Position numbers and translations under genes: made by a program. DNA of 9,127 bases from positions 1 to 9,127 of the forward strand of contig JASKZZ010000313.1 of the NCBI GenBank assembly GCA_030147335.1, given 5' to 3'. The notes below the pieces were generated by a model. The model saw nothing but the letters and a program-made list of their open reading frames with translations, was not told the origin of the DNA and did no database searches. The stretch comes from Herpetosiphonaceae bacterium (lineage in GTDB: Bacteria; Chloroflexota; Chloroflexia; Chloroflexales; Kallotenuaceae). Position 1 is the stretch's first letter; each line of letters opens with the position of its first letter. Shown one piece after another: positions 1 to 5,751 of the stretch.

Positions 1-315
1 GGCAGCATCCGCTGCGCCACCATTCGCCTGCATCAATTGCTGACGATTGACAGGACCACAACTAGTGCGACCCTGCACCCACTGATGCAGAAAAGGCTGC
101 TCCAGAATCGTCAGTGGCGTAGCTTGTTTCGGCTGCGTGAAGGAGAATTTTTGTTCCAGCTTGACGCATATTATGAGCAGCAAATCATGGTTGACAGTCC
201 TGCTGCAGACGTGGATGATTGCAGGAAGCAGTATATGCAGCAGCAACCAGTCGTGATGTTGTACCGGGCAACGTTTCATTGGTTCCGACTATCACAACAG
301 GACGGTAATATATGA
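1..315 (+). CDS. Partial unknown protein, C-terminal end (5' end outside window)
   Basis: I do not recognise this product. The frame is open from the first base of the window and gives about 104 residues before TGA at 313-315, so the true start is probably upstream. A TTG at 37 is the first conventional alternative start inside the window, but no ribosome site stands out before it. The visible part is rich in Gln and Arg with aromatic residues near the end and shows no clear domain, membrane segment or signal peptide. Its stop overlaps the ATG of the ROK gene in an ATGA arrangement, which suggests translational coupling and a shared transcript. That overlap and the uninterrupted frame are the only arguments that it is real; chance openness over 105 codons is possible. 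Confidence 0.45.
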   Translation, partial: GSIRCATIRLHQLLTIDRTTTSATLHPLMQKRLLQNRQWRSLFRLREGEFLFQLDAYYEQQIMVDSPAADVDDCRKQYMQQQPVVMLYRATFHWFRLSQQDGNI

Positions 316-1349
316 CAACTCAACAGCAGGTTTATCTCGGCACCGACAGCGGCGCCACTACCTCCAAGGTCGCTGCGGTATGGAGCGATGGCACTCCGGT
401 CGCCACCCGCCTCCTTCAACAGCCCACAAATACCCGCGAGGGACCAGCAGCCGTTGTCCGCACCTGGGTTGAGGCGCTGAGTACCTATCTTGAGCAGCAC
501 GAACTAGCCTGGGAACACGTCCAGGGTGTTGGTCTCGCAATCCCTGGACCCTTTCGGCAATACGGCGTACTCGACCGTTCCGCCAACTTGCCGGGAAGCT
601 TCATCGGATTTGACGTCCATACTGCTTACAGCACCACATTAGCCGAACGCGCAGGCCGACTGATTCCACTTACAGTCGGCAATGATGGCGATTTTGGAGG
701 CGTGGCCGAAGCTCAGCGTGTACGGGGTAGTCATTCGAGTTCAGTACTCATGCTTGCGCCCGGCTCCGGTCTTGGCTGTGCGTACATCGACCAAGTAGGC
801 TTGCCACTTGACGGCGCTACGATGGCCGGCATGGAGGCCGGACACATGCCGGCACTGTTACACGAACTTAAGGCACCCGCCTACCCATGTGGCTGTGGTC
901 GGACATGGGGCTGTATCGAGGTCTACACCACTCTTTCAGGCCTCCCCCACTTACTCGCCGCCGAACTCACACAGCACCCCAATCATCCCCTAGCCACATC
1001 ACCGCTAAGCCTTCCTGAGCGTGTCTTAGCATTGCGCGGACTTGCCCAGAAAGGCGATTCGCTGGCGAACGCACTCTTCGACTTTCAAGCGCGGGCACTG
1101 GGACTGCACGTAGCAAACCTGGCCATGGCCCTTGACCCTGCGTTTGTGGTCATCGGTGGTGGCCTGATGGACCCGGAGGCGACAACGCCAGTGTTTCGGG
1201 AACGGTACTTACAGCTGGTACGTGAAGCGGCAGCCCCATTCCTATGGCCGGCACAACGCACGGAACTACAAATCGTTCCAGCGCAGCTTGGTGACCTTTC
1301 GCAAGCGATCGGAGCAGCGTTAGTTGCTCTTTACCGTGCACAACGGTAA
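312..1349 (+). CDS. ROK-family sugar kinase or transcriptional regulator-like protein
   Basis: This 345-residue protein belongs to the ROK (repressor, ORF, kinase) family, cytosolic ATP-dependent sugar kinases and related proteins. Visible motifs in order are the phosphate-binding loop DSGATTSK (12-19), GLAIPGP (74-80), the catalytic-base region GNDGD (123-127, Asp125 the likely base), the second phosphate loop PGSGLG (150-155), the EAGH box (175-178), a Cys-rich zinc motif (193-201) and the C-terminal IGGG (281-284). There is no N-terminal helix-turn-helix, so a kinase role is more likely than a NagC/XylR-type repressor; the substrate cannot be told. The zinc motif reads CGCG-RTW-GC, one residue longer than the usual CxCGxxGC. 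AGGA at 299-302 lies 9 nt before the ATG. Coupling to the upstream frame suggests an operon. No terminator with a T-tract is seen downstream. Confidence 0.9.
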   Translation: MTTQQQVYLGTDSGATTSKVAAVWSDGTPVATRLLQQPTNTREGPAAVVRTWVEALSTYLEQHELAWEHVQGVGLAIPGPFRQYGVLDRSANLPGSFIGFDVHTAYSTTLAERAGRLIPLTVGNDGDFGGVAEAQRVRGSHSSSVLMLAPGSGLGCAYIDQVGLPLDGATMAGMEAGHMPALLHELKAPAYPCGCGRTWGCIEVYTTLSGLPHLLAAELTQHPNHPLATSPLSLPERVLALRGLAQKGDSLANALFDFQARALGLHVANLAMALDPAFVVIGGGLMDPEATTPVFRERYLQLVREAAAPFLWPAQRTELQIVPAQLGDLSQAIGAALVALYRAQR

Positions 1350-1628
1350 ATCACGATCGAGGTCCGACCCATTTTTAAGAGACGTACTACTGGGACAAGT
1401 ATCACCCTCCCGTCTCCTTTAGCTACGTATTCAGCAAGATACATTTACTTCTACGCGCTTAGATTAAGCGGGTTATACAGCTAGGGGAGATTTGTGAGCA
1501 ATACGGCGACATTACGAGCAGACGGCGACGCTATCGATGCAATCCGCTACTACAGCCAACGCAGGGCGGCATACTCTCGTTCTGTCCAATGACCAGCGCG
1601 TACCCTAAAGGACTATCTCCCCTTTTGA
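1350..1628. other. Spacer between convergent genes
   Basis: This 279-bp spacer lies between the ROK gene (+) and the YiaA/YiaB gene (-). It holds a small hairpin CGCTTA-GAT-TAAGCG (1456-1470) without a T-tract. It also has a 9-bp inverted repeat, AGGGGAGAT at 1483-1491 and ATCTCCCCT at 1615-1623. A 32-codon GTG frame (1494-1592) starts just after the GGGGAG of the left arm, which would serve as a ribosome site, but its peptide is unrecognised and too short to trust. No convincing intrinsic terminator was found. Confidence 0.5.
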
Positions 1629-2078
1629 TTAAATATCATCGACTGGTATCGACTCAAAGTTCTTTTGGACCACCGGCTTTGGCTGGCTTTGAGCAAGGTC
1701 TCGCGTATTTTTTTGCACCGTAATGGCCGCAAACAAACTGAGGATAAACGCCATGCCGTAAAAGCCTTTCTCGCTCAGTGTAAGCGATGCGTTCCACAAT
1801 CCGACGGTTAGCAGCACAATTGCCAGGAGCACGGATGCCCAGCACAACCCAAAATACAACGATGTGACCGGAATTCCCTCCAGTTGATCACGCACGCTTT
1901 TTTGCACGGACACAGCTGAAAACAAGCCATACATCAACACAGTGAAATAGTAGCCTTTTTCATTCAAAGGCATAGAAGCGTTCCATAAGCCAATGATGAA
2001 AGCAAGGAAACCGACAAAGAGTGCCGCCCATGACGCTGCAATAAATGCGCCTGATGGTTGTTGCTGTAAACGATCCAT
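1629..2078 (-). CDS. YiaA/YiaB two-helix domain inner membrane protein
   Basis: This 149-residue integral membrane protein has two tandem copies of the YiaA/YiaB two-helix domain. Copy 1 (about 12-64) and copy 2 (about 74-127) each show a hydrophobic helix, the motif GLWNAS (30-35 and 93-98), an acidic-Lys-Gly-aromatic turn (EKGYY 40-44, EKGFY 103-107), a second helix and a closing VQKxxRD (58-64 and 121-127). Four membrane helices are therefore expected, with a short polar tail. Length matches E. coli YiaA (about 145 residues). The family's function is not known; membrane-stress roles have been suggested only loosely. GAGGAG lies about 8 nt before the ATG and fixes the start. A perfect 17-bp palindrome lies about 100 bp upstream (2182-2198). 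It appears monocistronic, with a terminator at 2214-2245 separating it from the unit before it. Confidence 0.88.
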   Translation of the reverse strand: MDRLQQQPSGAFIAASWAALFVGFLAFIIGLWNASMPLNEKGYYFTVLMYGLFSAVSVQKSVRDQLEGIPVTSLYFGLCWASVLLAIVLLTVGLWNASLTLSEKGFYGMAFILSLFAAITVQKNTRDLAQSQPKPVVQKNFESIPVDDI

Positions 2079-2181
2079 ATACTATGCTCCTCGTCCTATG
2101 TAACAGGGCTGATCGCTTCATTAAGCTTCAGATGCACCGCCAGATGCAGCGCATGGACAAACTTTATCGCTAATTGTGCTG

Positions 2182-2198
2182 TACGTTCCAGGAACGTA
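2182..2198. promoter_or_regulatory. 17-bp perfect palindrome, candidate operator
   Basis: TACGTTCC-A-GGAACGTA forms a perfect inverted repeat with 8-bp arms and a 1-nt centre. It sits about 104 bp upstream of the YiaA/YiaB start and just past the terminator of the preceding unit, as expected for a dimeric regulator site. It has no T-tract and its 1-nt spacer makes a stable RNA hairpin unlikely. The binding protein is unknown, and I found no clear -35/-10 pair overlapping it. Confidence 0.4.
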
Positions 2199-2213
2199 AC
2201 TGTGCAAAACTGT

Positions 2214-2245
2214 ACAAAAAGCCTGTACCTTTGCAGATACAGGCT
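2214..2245 (-). terminator. Intrinsic terminator, minus strand
   Basis: Read on the minus strand, AGCCTGTA (2245-2238) pairs perfectly with TACAGGCT (2227-2220) across a 10-nt loop. The second arm runs directly into a T-tract (five T from 2220 to 2216). This is a classic rho-independent terminator. It lies about 65 nt past the TAA at 2310 of the candidate secreted-protein locus and before the YiaA/YiaB gene, so it marks the end of a separate minus-strand transcript. Confidence 0.8.
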
Positions 2246-2309
2246 GGATCCGGAACAATTTCGTGTAATTCACAACTTCTATGTCTGCAATATGCCATCT
2301 CCACGTTGG

Positions 2310-2565
2310 TTAACTAGTGTCGCATGTGGAGTAGCTACCGTCATTAATCCGAGAGCCTTTAGCCGACACATAATGGTTTTGCCCGGCGCGAAGCTGCGCA
2401 TCGTAGGACGCAACAACACCTTTACTAAAAGACGAAAGCCCTACTCCTTGTCGTACCACTCCTGAGAATGCATGTCAATCGTAGGCGGACCAGTTGTATG
2501 GACGCTGAAGGCAGCGATAATCCCAGCACGCCGGCTACAAGCAACCGCAATAGTATGCGTTTCAT
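2310..2565 (-). pseudogene. Frame-disrupted small secreted protein (candidate)
   Basis: On the minus strand, ATG at 2565 begins a 46-codon frame ending at TAG (2427-2425). Its first 22 residues form a textbook signal peptide: MKR, then a hydrophobic stretch rich in Leu and Val, then SLPSAS as a likely cleavage site. After the TAG, the +1 frame continues open to TAA at 2312-2310 with protein-like content (for example GVVASYDAQLRAGQ, then ending STCDTS). A single one-base change between about 2428 and 2474 would join both parts into a secreted protein of roughly 85 residues. An extended -10 promoter about 30 nt upstream and a strong terminator about 65 nt downstream bracket it exactly. I do not recognise the family; size and layout are compatible with a small secreted peptide or bacteriocin, but no motif proves that. 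Alternatives are an intact 46-residue peptide, or programmed frameshifting at the TTTTAG. Confidence 0.4.
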
Positions 2566-2594
2566 GAAAGCTCTTGGTTACGTTCGATATTGTG

Positions 2595-2603
2595 AGTATA
2601 GCA
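2595..2603 (-). promoter_or_regulatory. Extended -10 promoter for the 2565 frame
   Basis: On the minus strand TGCTATACT combines the TGn extension with a TATACT -10 box (2600-2595), about 30 nt before the ATG at 2565. No good -35 box sits 16-18 nt upstream, which is tolerated for extended -10 promoters. A weak AAGAG lies 4 nt before the ATG. It fits the transcription unit that ends at the terminator 2245-2214. Confidence 0.45.
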
Positions 2604-2750
2604 ACCAGTGAACGGTTCGTAGCTGAGGCACATGTGAAGAATGGTCAATGATGTGTTACAGCCGTATCATGCTTATGTGGTCATCTTGTTCCGCCCTTGA
2701 ATTCAATCGCAGACACTATTGAGGGCGCAGCGATTAACGGGTCTGCAGCA

Positions 2751-2765
2751 GATACGAGTCGTATC
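2751..2765. repeat. 15-bp perfect palindrome
   Basis: GATACGA-G-TCGTATC is a perfect inverted repeat with 7-bp arms. It lies 42 bp past the stop of the 119-residue gene and about 150 bp upstream of the promoter at 2600. It could be a protein-binding site for the minus-strand unit below it; there is no T-tract, so it is not a terminator. Confidence 0.3.
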
Positions 2766-2806
2766 ACTGCCACAGTCCTACAGTTTGGCCAACATGCGCC
2801 TCGACT

Positions 2807-3166
2807 TTACGGAAGCGATGGCATGTACGTATTTGGATCATCACTTGTCGGCAAGCCGCTGCCTTCAGCAAGCTGGGTAACAGGATGATGGAGATCGGAG
2901 TCAGGGGTTGCTGTAGTATGCTGAGGCCGCTCACACAGCAATGCATGCACCTGCTCACGAACAACACTCAACTCGGCGGCTTCGGTCATACGCCCCGCAT
3001 TATGGAGGTCAATGACCTTGCGGTTGAAGAACCGCCACAGATCACGAAGGCAGTCTTCCGCACGAGCCTCCCAGCTGTCGGTATCTGATCGTGATTCGTT
3101 AGCGGCATTTGGTTGAGTTGGGACAACTTCTGCCAGGGTGGTTTCGTCGATCGATCGGCGTTCCAT
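2807..3166 (-). CDS. Small hypothetical cytoplasmic protein
   Basis: This 119-residue protein matches no family I recognise. The N-terminal 30 residues are polar and acidic. A probable helical segment runs from about 31 to 80, with alternating charged and hydrophobic residues (RDLWRFFNRK at 41-50, then AELSVVREQV at 64-73). The C-terminal 40 residues are low in hydrophobics and rich in Pro, Thr, Ser and Asp, probably disordered. There is no signal peptide or membrane segment. AGGAG, 7 nt before the ATG, supports the start and the strand, and makes it preferable to the overlapping frames on both strands. It seems monocistronic: the next minus-strand gene upstream ends at 3335, about 170 bp away. 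An imperfect GC-rich hairpin (3243-3262) lies in that spacer. Confidence 0.65.
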   Translation of the reverse strand: MERRSIDETTLAEVVPTQPNAANESRSDTDSWEARAEDCLRDLWRFFNRKVIDLHNAGRMTEAAELSVVREQVHALLCERPQHTTATPDSDLHHPVTQLAEGSGLPTSDDPNTYMPSLP

Positions 3167-3242
3167 CTTTCAACTCCTATAGCGTACACATACGGTTCTG
3201 ATCGCAGCGAGAACACGTTGCTGGCGTGCTATCCGTATTTGC

Positions 3243-3262
3243 TCACGCGGCCTTGGCCGTGA
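3243..3262. repeat. GC-rich imperfect hairpin
   Basis: TCACGCGGCC-TT-GGCCGTGA pairs along its length with one bulged C. It lies in the 168-bp spacer between the DUF3592-type gene and the 119-residue hypothetical, both on the minus strand. No T-tract follows on either strand, so it is at best a weak transcription stop or a structured leader. Confidence 0.3.
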
Positions 3263-3334
3263 ATTAGCACGATGTGTGCTATGCGAGGACTGCGAGTGTA
3301 GCTACGATGCTGGTTACGACATCATCACACGGAA

Positions 3335-3829
3335 TTAATCAGTTCGAGCTTGGCGACGACCTCGTAATTGACTACGTTTATTACGGTCGGGTACCGATTT
3401 TTTTGCTGGCAGCGGTAAAAAAAGCCACCAGCCGGTGAAGCCCAACCCGGTAAACCCAAGTCCCATTCCTCCCAGCATCAACGGCAGCAGCCACAGCCCG
3501 AAGAAAGAGTCTTCATTCGCCTCTGATGGAGCCACAGGATCATACAATACAGCAACTGTCTCCCCGACGGCATATGCACACAGACCGCTGCCGTTCGACG
3601 TAAACTCGATTTGCTGGCCTCGATCGGTTCTAAACGCAATAACCGGATAACACGTTGTTTTCCCATTGCTGCTGCGATGCTCATTTTTGACGACCTGTCC
3701 GGTTGCCGGTGCTGCATGTGTGAGGAATGCGGCAGTATCCTGGTAGCTGAACCAGCACCACACAAGCAGCATCAACCCAACCAGTCCAAACGCAAGTCCA
3801 ATTATGCGAAAAAGTTTTCCTTCATTCAT
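3335..3829 (-). CDS. DUF3592-type two-helix membrane protein
   Basis: This 164-residue protein has a transmembrane helix (about 7-27), an extracytoplasmic beta-rich domain (about 40-108) and a second Gly-rich hydrophobic segment (about 109-138), ending in a basic tail (KRSQLRGRRQ). The middle domain shows DUF3592 features: ATGQVV (42-47), a core strand YPVIAF (61-66), a Gly-Gln-Gln strand turn, and GETVAVLYDP (89-98). Family function is unknown. Cys60 and Cys84 may form a disulfide outside the cell. A longer frame could start at 3886, but the promoter at 3862-3890 would then lie inside the coding region, so I chose the ATG at 3829; a weak ACAGG precedes it by 6 nt. It is the only gene on its transcript as far as visible. 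Confidence 0.8.
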   Translation of the reverse strand: MNEGKLFRIIGLAFGLVGLMLLVWCWFSYQDTAAFLTHAAPATGQVVKNEHRSSNGKTTCYPVIAFRTDRGQQIEFTSNGSGLCAYAVGETVAVLYDPVAPSEANEDSFFGLWLLPLMLGGMGLGFTGLGFTGWWLFLPLPAKKSVPDRNKRSQLRGRRQARTD

Positions 3830-3861
3830 ATGTACCTGTTCCGATCCCTTGAAAAGCAGGC

Positions 3862-3890
3862 TGTATAGCTCGCACCATGGTAGCAATCAA
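3862..3890 (-). promoter_or_regulatory. Promoter of the DUF3592-type gene
   Basis: On the minus strand TTGATT (3890-3885) and TATACA (3867-3862) are separated by exactly 17 nt; each matches four of six consensus positions. Transcription would start near 3855, giving a 5' leader of about 26 nt before the ATG at 3829. Confidence 0.5.
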
Positions 3891-4314
3891 TAATTACAAA
3901 GGTAGACCACCTATGAGTACTGCGAGAGTAATCCCATCGCGTCTAGTTGGAATATTACGAATACCTATTGGTGAATATCACAGGCTAAGCGAACCAGCAG
4001 CCTCCCAAACGCGCAGCTCGTTGTTTAGAAAACAGATGCGTCCTTATCTATCAACGACACCTGGCAGTGTGTATGCACAACGTAGCAGATATACCGTACG
4101 ACGAGATCGGGCCTACGACGCTGCTGCGTATTCATAGTTGTCCGAATACGCAGCTTCGACTAAGGATGTACACTCATAGAACTTAAGGACCGCAAGGGGA
4201 TTGGGAGGATTGCAAAATTGTGGTTGACTTGTTCTTGCTCTTATGGCAGGAGCGAGTATGCCACAAGTACCTTGACGCCGCGACAAGTAGCCCTGGAATT
4301 ACAACTCTAGCTGC
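3891..4314. other. Long spacer between divergent genes
   Basis: This stretch separates the divergent DUF3592-type and DUF3224 genes. A plus-strand frame (3877-4137) is open for 86 codons, but it is Arg-rich without recognisable pattern, has no well-placed ribosome site and begins inside the promoter of the opposite gene, so I do not call it. The notable structure is an 11-bp stem-loop at 4123-4154. The remaining bases show no RNA gene or repeat that I can identify. Confidence 0.5.
4123..4154. repeat. 11-bp perfect stem-loop
   Basis: GCTGCGTATTC (4123-4133) and GAATACGCAGC (4144-4154) pair perfectly across a 10-nt loop. No T-tract follows on either strand, so it is not a standard intrinsic terminator. 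It lies about 160 bp upstream of the DUF3224 promoter and could be a regulator site, an RNA structure or a remnant of a small repeat. Confidence 0.5.
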
Positions 4315-4343
4315 TTGACACAACCACACGTTTGTTCTACGCT
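4315..4343 (+). promoter_or_regulatory. Sigma-70-type promoter of the DUF3224 gene
   Basis: A perfect -35 box TTGACA (4315-4320) is followed, after exactly 17 nt, by TACGCT (4338-4343), which matches three of six -10 positions including the key first T, A and last T. The start point would be near 4350, giving a leader of about 70 nt before the ATG at 4419. Confidence 0.65.
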
Positions 4344-4418
4344 CAACGCATATGGAAGATGCATAATTGATACAGCGTTATTGCGCCGCTCAAATCAGCA
4401 GCGCCGAAAGGAACAGGG

Positions 4419-4844
4419 ATGACAGCTCGTGCACGCGGAACATTTGACGTACAACTACATCCATTGGAGACATACGACAATATACCCAACACACCGCTGG
4501 CCAGAAAGTCCATCGACAAAGAGTTTCATGGCGATCTTGAAGCGACCAGCCGAGGAGAAATGTTATCGGCGGCCACGAATATTCAAGGTTCAGCCGGCTA
4601 CGTTGCGATCGAACGTGTTACTGGAACACTTGGTGGTCGAAGCGGCAGTTTTATATTGCAACATAGTGGCACGATGGCACGTGGCACACCGAGCTTGACG
4701 ATCAGTGTTGTACCTGACTCGGGCACGGATCAATTGGTTGGTCTTGCGGGGACGATGTTGATTATGATCACCGAAGGGACGCACGAGTACGATTTCACAT
4801 ATACGCTACCGGAACCAGCACACCAGGCGAATGTAACAATCTGA
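4419..4844 (+). CDS. DUF3224 domain-containing protein
   Basis: This 141-residue cytoplasmic protein matches the DUF3224 family, small beta-barrel proteins of unknown function related in fold to allene oxide cyclase-like barrels. The recognised pattern is ARGTFDVQLHPLE (5-17), a central FHGDLEATSRGEM block (36-48), then SAGYVAIERVTGTL (58-71), GRSGSFILQHSGTM (73-86), VVPDSGTDQL (97-106) with GLAGTM (108-113), and a closing strand YDFTYTLP (124-131). Length is typical of the family and the whole domain is present. AAAGGA (4407-4412) lies 6 nt before the ATG and fixes the start, and a good promoter lies upstream. It is monocistronic and ends only 7 nt before the stop of the convergent receiver gene, so the two transcripts must overlap at their 3' ends. 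Confidence 0.9.
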   Translation: MTARARGTFDVQLHPLETYDNIPNTPLARKSIDKEFHGDLEATSRGEMLSAATNIQGSAGYVAIERVTGTLGGRSGSFILQHSGTMARGTPSLTISVVPDSGTDQLVGLAGTMLIMITEGTHEYDFTYTLPEPAHQANVTI

Positions 4845-4851
4845 TCGCAGC

Positions 4852-5280
4852 TTAAGCGGTTCCTGCAACCTGCGAAATGGTCGATGATGTGTTCCTCGTC
4901 CTATGACGCTGTTCATTGCATGTCTGCTCCACCATAGCCAGCAACTCATCGACTGACACCGGCTTGGGAAGAAGCATCATATCTGCAAACGTCGGACGCC
5001 CACGTTGAAACTCAGCGACTGCTGACACTATCACCACTGGGATTGATGCCAAGTCTGGCTGCTGTCTCAGCCGCACCACGAACTCCCAGCCGGTCATAAC
5101 CGGCATCATCAGATCAAGCAAGATCAAGCAAGGTCGCGCCTCATGCTGAAGTTGCCGAAGCGCATCCACACCATTCACGGCCGCTGTAACTCGATGCCCT
5201 TCTTCAACGAGCGTATCAACCAGCGCTTCACGAATCCCAGTATCGTCTTCTACTACCATAATATGACAAAGAGTTGACAT
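4852..5280 (-). CDS. Single-domain CheY-like response regulator
   Basis: This 142-residue protein is a stand-alone receiver domain of a two-component system. Key residues are present: acidic pocket Glu11-Asp12-Asp13 (VVEDD), phosphoacceptor Asp56 (LILLDLMMP), Ser86 as the switch residue (VIVSA) and Lys106 in LPKP. No output domain follows; the last 20 residues are a polar tail rich in Thr, Ser and Arg. Such proteins relay phosphate or bind a partner protein, and no cognate histidine kinase is visible here. The ATG at 5280 is chosen because it gives a full first beta strand; its ribosome site is weak (GTGAGAA about 6 nt upstream). An internal ATG at codon 8 would remove part of the first strand. 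A perfect tandem decamer encodes the phosphorylation-site strand. Confidence 0.92.
   Translation of the reverse strand: MSTLCHIMVVEDDTGIREALVDTLVEEGHRVTAAVNGVDALRQLQHEARPCLILLDLMMPVMTGWEFVVRLRQQPDLASIPVVIVSAVAEFQRGRPTFADMMLLPKPVSVDELLAMVEQTCNEQRHRTRNTSSTISQVAGTA
5111..5130. repeat. Tandem 10-bp direct repeat inside receiver gene
   Basis: The decamer AGATCAAGCA occurs twice in a row with no spacer. It lies within the codons for the LILLDL strand that carries the phosphoacceptor Asp56. As the unit is not a multiple of three, a gain or loss of one copy would shift the frame. Confidence 0.75.
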
Positions 5281-5360
5281 TATTTATTCTCACAGGTGGA
5301 CTACGCATATAAACTAATCGCGGTACATTCCTGGGATGACAAGCTAAGTACATCAACATG

Positions 5361-5528
5361 TTATCGAGTGCCGTACCAACGTTCTTCTATGGCAAGAACA
5401 AGGCCAGAAATCTGCTTGACGACCGAACAATCTTGAAGCAAGTGTAAGAGTTCACCTCGATCAGTGGATTTAGGCCATTGTCTCAAGATACAAAGGTTGT
5501 CGATAACTGCTCGTCCTGTAGCTCCCAT
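5361..5528 (-). CDS. Possible small protein or gene remnant (55 residues)
   Basis: I do not recognise the product. On the minus strand ATG at 5528 opens a 55-codon frame ending at TAA (5363-5361), 80 bp before the receiver gene on the same strand. The peptide looks protein-like: an amphipathic stretch from about 26 to 48 (GELLHLLQDC, then KQISGLVLAI) and a C-terminal ERWYGTR. The ribosome site is weak. Another frame just upstream on the same strand is also protein-like (DDESIWIWELQDEQ) and ends at TGA within this ORF, so the locus might be a degraded larger gene with a frameshift. A TATAAT box (5697-5692) upstream could drive it together with the receiver gene. Confidence 0.3.
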   Translation of the reverse strand: MGATGRAVIDNLCILRQWPKSTDRGELLHLLQDCSVVKQISGLVLAIEERWYGTR

Positions 5529-5751
5529 ATCCAAATCGATTCATCATCTGCGCCACAGCCAAAAAACTGTCCATGCAGCTTACACTACATGATGTTGTAG
5601 CGGATGAGGTCTTAGGTTTCGTGGTAGCACATTCCACTTATGAGTTGGTGAGTCGCAGCAATGAGGATGGGATGGAGTTTTGGGGACACAAATTATACTG
5701 GGGAACGCCGCTATTGTATCGTCACTACACAACGCACACAATGCTAACGTC
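5529..5751. other. Spacer upstream of the small ORF
   Basis: This part of the 489-bp stretch between the receiver and the kinase-like gene holds the TATAAT candidate. A 70-codon plus-strand frame (5573-5785) runs through it without a ribosome site or a recognisable pattern, so I do not call it. No other feature is visible. Confidence 0.4.
5692..5697 (-). promoter_or_regulatory. Candidate -10 box upstream of the small ORF and receiver
   Basis: A perfect TATAAT occurs on the minus strand at 5697-5692. Seventeen nt upstream is GATACA, which shares only the ACA of the -35 consensus. If used, the transcript would start near 5685 and carry a leader of about 400 nt before the receiver gene, including the 55-codon frame. 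A single consensus hexamer can occur by chance. Confidence 0.3.

Noticed and set aside
1456..1470. Terminator for the ROK gene.
   Set aside because: The hairpin is only 6 bp, lies over 100 nt from the stop and has no T-tract.
2202..2465. 87-codon plus-strand frame.
   Set aside because: It runs antisense over a minus-strand terminator and the secreted-peptide locus, which carry much stronger signals, and it has no ribosome site.
3335..3886. Longer start at 3886 for the DUF3592-type protein.
   Set aside because: The extra 19 residues precede a natural membrane-protein start and overlap a well-spaced promoter, so the ATG at 3829 is preferred.
3877..4137. 86-codon plus-strand frame.
   Set aside because: Arg-rich with no domain-like pattern, no well-placed ribosome site, and its start overlaps the promoter of the opposite DUF3592-type gene.
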